DNA of 64,000 nt from Shinisaurus crocodilurus (taxonomy: Eukaryota; Chordata; Lepidosauria; Squamata; Shinisauridae): the NCBI GenBank assembly GCA_021292165.1, contig JAHFWL010000993.1:43643-107642 (forward strand), given 5' to 3'. This document shows, in pieces, positions 58,755 through 64,000 of the stretch. Position 1 is the stretch's first letter; each line of letters starts with the position of its first letter. Both the position numbers and the translations under genes were made by a program. The notes under the pieces were generated by a model. The model did not search any database. It saw nothing but the letters and a program-made list of their open reading frames with translations, and was not told the DNA's origin.

Positions 58755-59017
58755 GTTGAGTATGGGTTGTCATTGAATCGTAGGTTGTGGAATCATGGGT
58801 TGACATTATGTGCAAACCCTGCACTATGGCTTAATTATGAGTTGTTAATCACAAACAACCCAGAGTTCACAACCCAACAACAAACCATCGGTTCTCTTCC
58901 TGGGTTGTTCGTGGTTAACAACCCATAGTTAAACCCATAGTGCAGGGTTTGCATGTAACAACAACCCACAGTTCAATGACAACCCATATTCTGGGTTGTC
59001 GTTACGTGCGAACCAGG
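58755..59017. repeat. AACCCA-rich foldback repeat
   Basis: GAGTATGGGTTGTCATTGAA on the left pairs with TTCAATGACAACCCATATTC on the right, and AACCCTGCACTATGG with CCATAGTGCAGGGTT inside. The end GTTACGTGCGAACCAGG matches the 20930-21320 region. Confidence 0.7.
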
Positions 59018-59301
59018 TGTGTTCCAGAGTCTGCTTCCCAGTTTTCAAACTACAGTTTGTAAGGACCCAGTGTAATGTCTGCGCTGGGCCCTTGTCTTGG
59101 GCCAAAACAGGGTCAGTTGTGTAAGATCTGAAGATCCCCATCATTCATCTTTATTAAATTAACTTGGGTTACTTTTCTTAACTTTCAGCCTCTTGAGTTT
59201 GCATGTCGCTAGATTATGCCTTCTGGAAGAAGTCTTAGGGCTCATACTGACTGGGGAGTGTTGGGAGTTGTGGGACTTAATTTATGTCTAAGCATCTATA
59301 G

Positions 59302-59435
59302 CAGTGTCCTGCAACCTTGGGTCCCCAGATGTTTTTGGCCTACAACTCCCAGCATGCCCCAGCCAGCATAGCTGGCTGGGGCATGCTGGGAGTTGTAGGC
59401 CAAAACATCTGGGGACCCAAGGTTGGAGAACACTG
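59302..59435 (+). mobile_element. hAT-type foldback MITE, 134 bp
   Basis: Left terminus CAGTGTCCTGCAACCTTGGG, right terminus CCCAAGGTTGGAGAACACTG. It is flanked by a perfect 8-bp duplication, ATCTATAG. Confidence 0.9.
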
Positions 59436-59519
59436 ATCTATAGGATTGTGCCCTTAAATATAGATTGGTAACGTGGAATGGGATCCTAAAGAGGCTGGGT
59501 GCAAAATAGTAACACCTAT

Positions 59520-59605
59520 AAATTTATTTATTTATTGAATTTATACCCCTGCCTTTCTACCAAAAGATGGCACTCAAAGTGGCTTAGAAAAATGATATAT
59601 TATAA
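59520..59605 (-). mobile_element. LINE 3' tail fragment
   Basis: AATTTATTTATTTATTGAAT and ACCCCTGCCTTTCTACCAAA, then CACTCAAAGTGGCTTAGAAA. Confidence 0.45.
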
Positions 59606-59741
59606 AATCAGAAGGTTTCTAAAAGCCGTTTTGCACATTATTTAGAGGCAAACCCAGGTTCACCCCAGGCAGCTCCCTGACAAGCGCACGTTTGATGTGG
59701 CAGTCTGGAAATATGTGTTGTTGTTCTTGCATCCACGCTTA

Positions 59742-59803
59742 TTTATTTATTTATTTATTTCTTATATTTATTAATCGCCCATCTGGCCGGTCACCCAGCC
59801 ACC
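59742..59803 (-). mobile_element. L2-type LINE 3' tail fragment
   Basis: (TTTA)n, then ATTAATCGCCCATCTGGCCG and GTCACCCAGCCACCCT. Same tail as 42690-42779. Confidence 0.65.
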
Positions 59804-60103
59804 CTAAAAAAAATAAATGTAATGTGCAAAATGCCCCTGAAAGTTAGAGATGCAAAAGTCTGGAGTTGTTTTCTTTTGCAGTGTCTTGAATAGTCCTGGG
59901 AATGGATGAGCTTCAGTGGGTTCAAAATACAGAATTGAATAGATTAAGGGAAAATGTACTTATATAAATTAATTTTACAAATAGCAATTTTTTTTTTTTA
60001 CTCCTGAGCGTGGTCTCGAAGGCAGGAAGGATTTCACCCCTGCCGTGCCTCTGAGGAGGCATTGCTGGAAAGGAGAGCTTGTGTGACTGTGCTGTGCTAG
60101 GTG

Positions 60104-60187
60104 CAGTGTTCTCCAAGCTATGCTGGCTGGGGCATGCTGGGAGTTGTAGGCCAAAAACATCTGGTGACCCGAGGTTGGAGAACACTG
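60104..60187. mobile_element. hAT foldback MITE lacking most of one arm
   Basis: CAGTGTTCTCCAAGC is joined directly to the centre (TATGCTGGCTGGGG), and the right arm is complete to GGTTGGAGAACACTG. About 50 bp of the left arm are gone. The flanks TGCTAGGT and TGCTAAGG are only roughly alike. Confidence 0.75.
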
Positions 60188-62521
60188 TGCTAAGGGTTCA
60201 AGGATATTTCTTCATGGCTGTCCAGTGAGTGGTCCCCATTTCACACTTGGGTACTCACAAGTCATTGTATTTGAGTTCAGGAGGGAAATTTACATCTGTG
60301 ACTTGGCTCACTTGCCTTGAGCCATCTGGGTGATTCAGTTAAGTCCATTCCTTGCCGGCAAGTGTTATAGGAGGGGCATTCTGGTTGTGGCATGCTATGA
60401 CCTAGCCAACGTGGATGAAGAAGCCTCTGCAGGGAGAGCAGCCGTGGGCTAATGATAGCACATCATCTTGCCATAGGCTAGCTCAGAGACATTGTAGATT
60501 TGAAATGCTTGTGCAGGATCCTTCCGGGGGTCTTGGGCACCCTGTCCAACTTTTCAGTTCCCTCATCGGAAGCAGGGAAGCACTGAGCTCCAATCTGCTG
60601 TATACATGACCCAGACAGTCTATTTTCCCCTTGAGTGTCCTATTTTCTGCCCGGTGCAGGGAGAGATATGGGGTGGGAGGCAGGGTAGGTTTACTCTGCT
60701 TCTGCTGCTGTTGGTAAGAGAGGGAGCTTTTTTGGCTCCGGTGCTTGTCTTCTGGTGCAGAAGATGGGGATGGGGGGGGGGGAGGTGGCAGAAAAAAGTA
60801 GGGTTTTATTCTGTAGGTCTATTCTGCCCCGGACCCTTCTTACCTTCTCTGGGGACTTGGCTGGACTCGAATTCTGCTGACGACCCAATAGGCTGCTGTT
60901 TTTCCTTTGTCCAAATTTCTGTCTTGTTTTTAAGTTTGTTTCAGACTTTTCTACATCTAATGTTAAATAAATATAATCGTCTAGCACCTGTACTTCAGAA
61001 CGTTCTCTCCCTTCCATTTGAGTATGCTTTCTCTCCTCCCCCCCCCCCCCGCTTCCCTCCCTCCTTTTGGGCCGGTGTTAGTATAATTGACCAGGTTAAA
61101 GAGCCATGTGTGCTTTCCCTTACTCATGGGGCTTCTCTAATTGAAAATGGTAAATGGACAAGTATTTTCTGTGGGAGACCTAAACCCGATCTATCTTCAT
61201 CAACCGAAACCTGCTTGGGCAGCAGGTCAGTCTCAATTTATCATGAATAGGTTATAAGCTTAGATTGCAGGTTTAACTAACTACTAATTAATCAATATGG
61301 AGAATTATAGCTGCTGGTGTGCCACTAAAGTTACAGATCTGTCAGCATGTTTGTATAATCACAGTTAACGGTTTAACCCTAATGGTTGCTTGCTTGGGAC
61401 TGAAACTTGCTGAACAAAACCTAGGTCTTAACGGGGGGGAACCAATTGAGTTTGCAGTATGTGTAATTACTCCTGGCTTTTTAAACTTCTAGCAAGGAGA
61501 GTCAGTCAGGTTTCAGGCAAAGCAGTGACTACCATCTGTGGCCTGATATTTCTTGGGAAGGAAGCGGGGAGCAGGTCAGGGAGGCTGCCTGTATAGCCTG
61601 GCCCCCAAGCAGAGGGGCGAAGCAATGTTTGCGAATCCTTGCGGGGCAGCAGTCTGTACTGCCCAAGGAATTGCCCCCTTAGACCGGCCGTGAGAGTGAA
61701 CAGGGCAGTGCTGGGCCGGGAAATGGAGATGCTGGCCCCCGTGACTACTGGCCAGCTGATGTCTCCTGACCTTAATTCTCGATGTGGAGCCGCGCTCTTC
61801 CTCCGCGTGCTCGGTGAATGTGGGGAAGCCCTCTGCACGTGTTCATGGCACAACTCTCTTCACTGCAATGCAAAAGTGCACCAGGCACCAGAGCCAAGGT
61901 GTGTAAATATGACTATTCACATGCCATAGAAAACATTGTGTTGGTATAACCATATAATTGAAAGGAGAAGAAAATATAGCGTAAGCCTTAGGAATAAAAG
62001 TACACTGATAACAATACAAATATAGGTACAGATCACGAGAATGCCGGCTAACAACTTGTTTCGTTATCTTCATCAGAACATTCAAAATTGTTTCCTTCCC
62101 AGTGTAATTTTGCTGATGTTCTTCTCATTTGTGGTTCTTAAATGGCATAGAATGTAAAAAGAAAATTTTTTTACAGTCAAAACATTGAAGCAATTGCATT
62201 TAAATCCACAATTATTAGGTAGGTACACTCTCTTCATTAACATCTCTTTCCTTTTTTTGGCTGGTGTTAGATGATTAAAGAGAGGGGCTTAGAGGAACAA
62301 ATGAGCGGAGGAAGGGTTGTCATTTTAAATCTCCATCTCCTCCCCTTCCACCTGAAACTTCCCCCAGTTCCCTCTCCTCTTCTGAGGCTGATTTGGAAGG
62401 AGAAATGGGCAGGGGCGGGGGTGCTGAAGCGAAGGGACCGATCTGTGTGGACCTGGAGTGAATGCTATGCGGGCCAGGGGGGCGGGAGAGAAGTCCAACG
62501 GTCTTAGCCCCTCCTTATGCC

Positions 62522-62690
62522 TTCATAGAATCATAGAAAAGTAGAGTTGGAAGGGGCCTACAAGGCCATCGAGTCCAACCCCCTGCTCAATGCAGGAATC
62601 CAGGTCAAAGCATCTCTGACAGATGTCTGTCCAGCCGCACCTTGAATGCCTCCAGACTGGGAAACCCCCAAGGCTGAGCCAAGCAAGCCC
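62522..62690 (-). mobile_element. CR1-like LINE 3' end sharing the 5S-SINE tail
   Basis: AGAGTTGGAAGGGGCCTACA and GAGTCCAACCCCCTGCTCAA equal the 5S-SINE tail. It then continues as LINE 3' sequence (CAGATGTCTGTCCAGCCGCA, GAATGCCTCCAGACTGGG) rather than 5S-like sequence. Confidence 0.65.
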
Positions 62691-63050
62691 CTGGTGAGGT
62701 GCTCCCATACGAGGGGTGGGGAGCCTCCTTCAGCTTAAGGGCTGAATTCACTTTTGGAGAAGCTCTCAGGAGCTACATTCTGATGGCAGCTGGGGCTTGG
62801 GGCCAGAAATACCTAAAATACCAGCCTATTTTAGCTCAAAGCTCTTATTGCCAGTCACTCGGCCTTAGGAGAGGAATTCCAACCTTTTTAGAATGTGGAA
62901 AAGGCTGAGCAAAAGTCAGGAAATCACTAAAAGGTTGGTGGTCTGGGAAAAGGGGGTGTGGTCTTCTGGGAATCCCTGGAGGGCCAGATTTGACCCCCAG
63001 ACCTGAGGATCCCCACGGCTGTCCTATGCAGTGGTTGCATGCCGGGCTGG

Positions 63051-63070
63051 GTGGGCGGGCGGGCGGGCAG
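63051..63070 (+). repeat. (GCGG)n short microsatellite
   Basis: GGGCGGGCGGGCGGGC run, similar to 4737-4766. Confidence 0.8.
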
Positions 63071-63399
63071 GGGATTTCTGCTCCTGGCTGGGTTACTGCC
63101 TCTTGCCACTGCTGCTTCAGCCACCGGCACTCATACTTTGCCTGTCACGTCCTCGTTCTCATTCTTCGGGGATGGAGAAGCCTGGAAGCTGCTGGTGTCC
63201 TGCTTGGTCCTGTTCAGGCATTTTTAAGTGGGTGGGAATTTGGGGGTGAAAAGAGCCAGCAGCCACCTGCTTGCCTTCCCCCCTGTTTTGGGGACGACGA
63301 CGACACACTGTGCCTTCCATTTCTTCTCTCTATCATCACATACAAAATTGATCAGCACCAATCAGATGGAGCCAAGGGCTGGGACTGGTAGGATTATTT

Positions 63400-64000
63400 C
63401 TGTAATTCGCTTTTCTTCTCAGTGATCGAAAGTTTATTTTTGCAGTTAATTTGGTGCACATTGGAATGAAAAGCCACTGCAAATTCCTGTAGCGCGCATA
63501 TTAAGTAATAACTCAGACACACTATCATTGAGAGAGTCACAACAGCAGCATCCTTTGGAGTTCTTAGAAAAACAAATTACATTGTGCAAATTTGTGTTTT
63601 GGGGCTGTTAGGAGAAATGGCGTGATTTGCTCAGCACATCTCCGATCAGGTAGATGTGCATTTGGGGACTTTTAAACAAATTAATATTTGATGTAATATG
63701 CAATGCCCAGAGCTGTATATTGAATAGTCCACAGTGCCATATTATCACGCTGGATCCTTTGAACTACGTAAATGCTTTGTAGTAAATAAAAATATGAATT
63801 AGCTGTGCCTAGAACTGCAACCCCTTTTGAGATTTCGGTGTCTCGGATAACTATAAACGGGTTTCTGCTTTTTAAATGGCATACTCCACACTAAGCTTTT
63901 TCTTCTGCCGCAATCTTCCGTTAAATGGAAACGTCTCGAGAAATGCCTTTTCTCAGACTAAATTTTAACATTAAATGGGGAGAGGACCTAATTTCTAAAT
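63400..64000. other. Candidate conserved non-coding block
   Basis: Repeat-free, AT-rich sequence with many possible homeodomain and POU-like cores (AATTTGCAT-like, TTAATTTGG, ATTAATATTTGA) and no open frame. It runs to the window edge. Conservation is inferred from texture. Confidence 0.3.

Larger units (their letters stand above)
57090..64000 (+). other. KIAA1328: KIAA1328 intron continuing out of the window
   Basis: No further exon is supported. Repeats include a mariner-type MITE, an AACCCA-rich foldback, two hAT foldbacks, LINE tails and a CR1-like 3' end. About 57100-58250, 60200-62500 and 62700-63390 show nothing specific. The long open frame at 60606-61250 lacks splice signals and a domain and is likely chance. 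Confidence 0.6.

Noticed and set aside
3635..60185. Repeated predicted peptides on both strands containing SNLGSPDVFGLQLPACPSQ
   Set aside because: They arise because the 135-bp palindromic hAT elements are open in the same way on both strands; they are not a protein family.
60606..61250. 214-codon open frame
   Set aside because: Composition is low-complexity, there are no homologous motifs, and no exon signals fit the gene phase.

Overview
This window looks like nuclear DNA from a squamate reptile, most likely a lizard. The evidence is spliced exons separated by introns of many kilobases, 5S-rRNA-derived and tRNA-derived SINEs with reptile-type tails, CR1/L2/L1/RTE-like LINE pieces, abundant short hAT foldback elements and many microsatellites. 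It is almost entirely intronic. I cannot name the species from sequence alone.

One host gene can be supported, on the + strand: KIAA1328 (hinderin, a coiled-coil protein reported to bind the cohesin subunit SMC3). Four exons are visible, at 11233-11900, 19831-19935, 48173-48357 and 56981-57089. Each has a polypyrimidine tract with AG before it and a GT donor after it, and their phases chain without a break. The gene must begin upstream of position 1 or in exons I could not recognise, and must continue beyond the window. No second host gene is seen.

Region by region: 1-11.2 kb is upstream intron with hAT foldbacks nested in SINEs and a short LINE 3' end. 11.9-19.8 kb holds a composite hAT element rich in GACTCG and an RTE-like LINE (intact 602-codon reverse-transcriptase ORF) joined head-to-head to a 5S SINE. 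19.9-48.2 kb is a large intron with CR1/L2 remnants, mariner-type MITEs (one swollen to 1 kb by a GC-rich inverted-repeat core) and likely conserved non-coding blocks. 48.4-57 kb starts with an L1 inverted by twin priming, only 73 bases after an exon. 57-64 kb has more foldbacks and ends in a repeat-free stretch that resembles conserved regulatory DNA.

The most interesting signals are structural. A LINE+SINE composite is flanked by one 12-bp duplication inside an older CR1 copy, as if two different RNAs had been primed at the two target strands in one insertion event. A 135-bp foldback hAT family shows matching substitutions in both arms. There are exact short local duplications (25 and 41 bp) that look like templated repair patches. 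An in-frame 105-bp exon looks like a skippable cassette.
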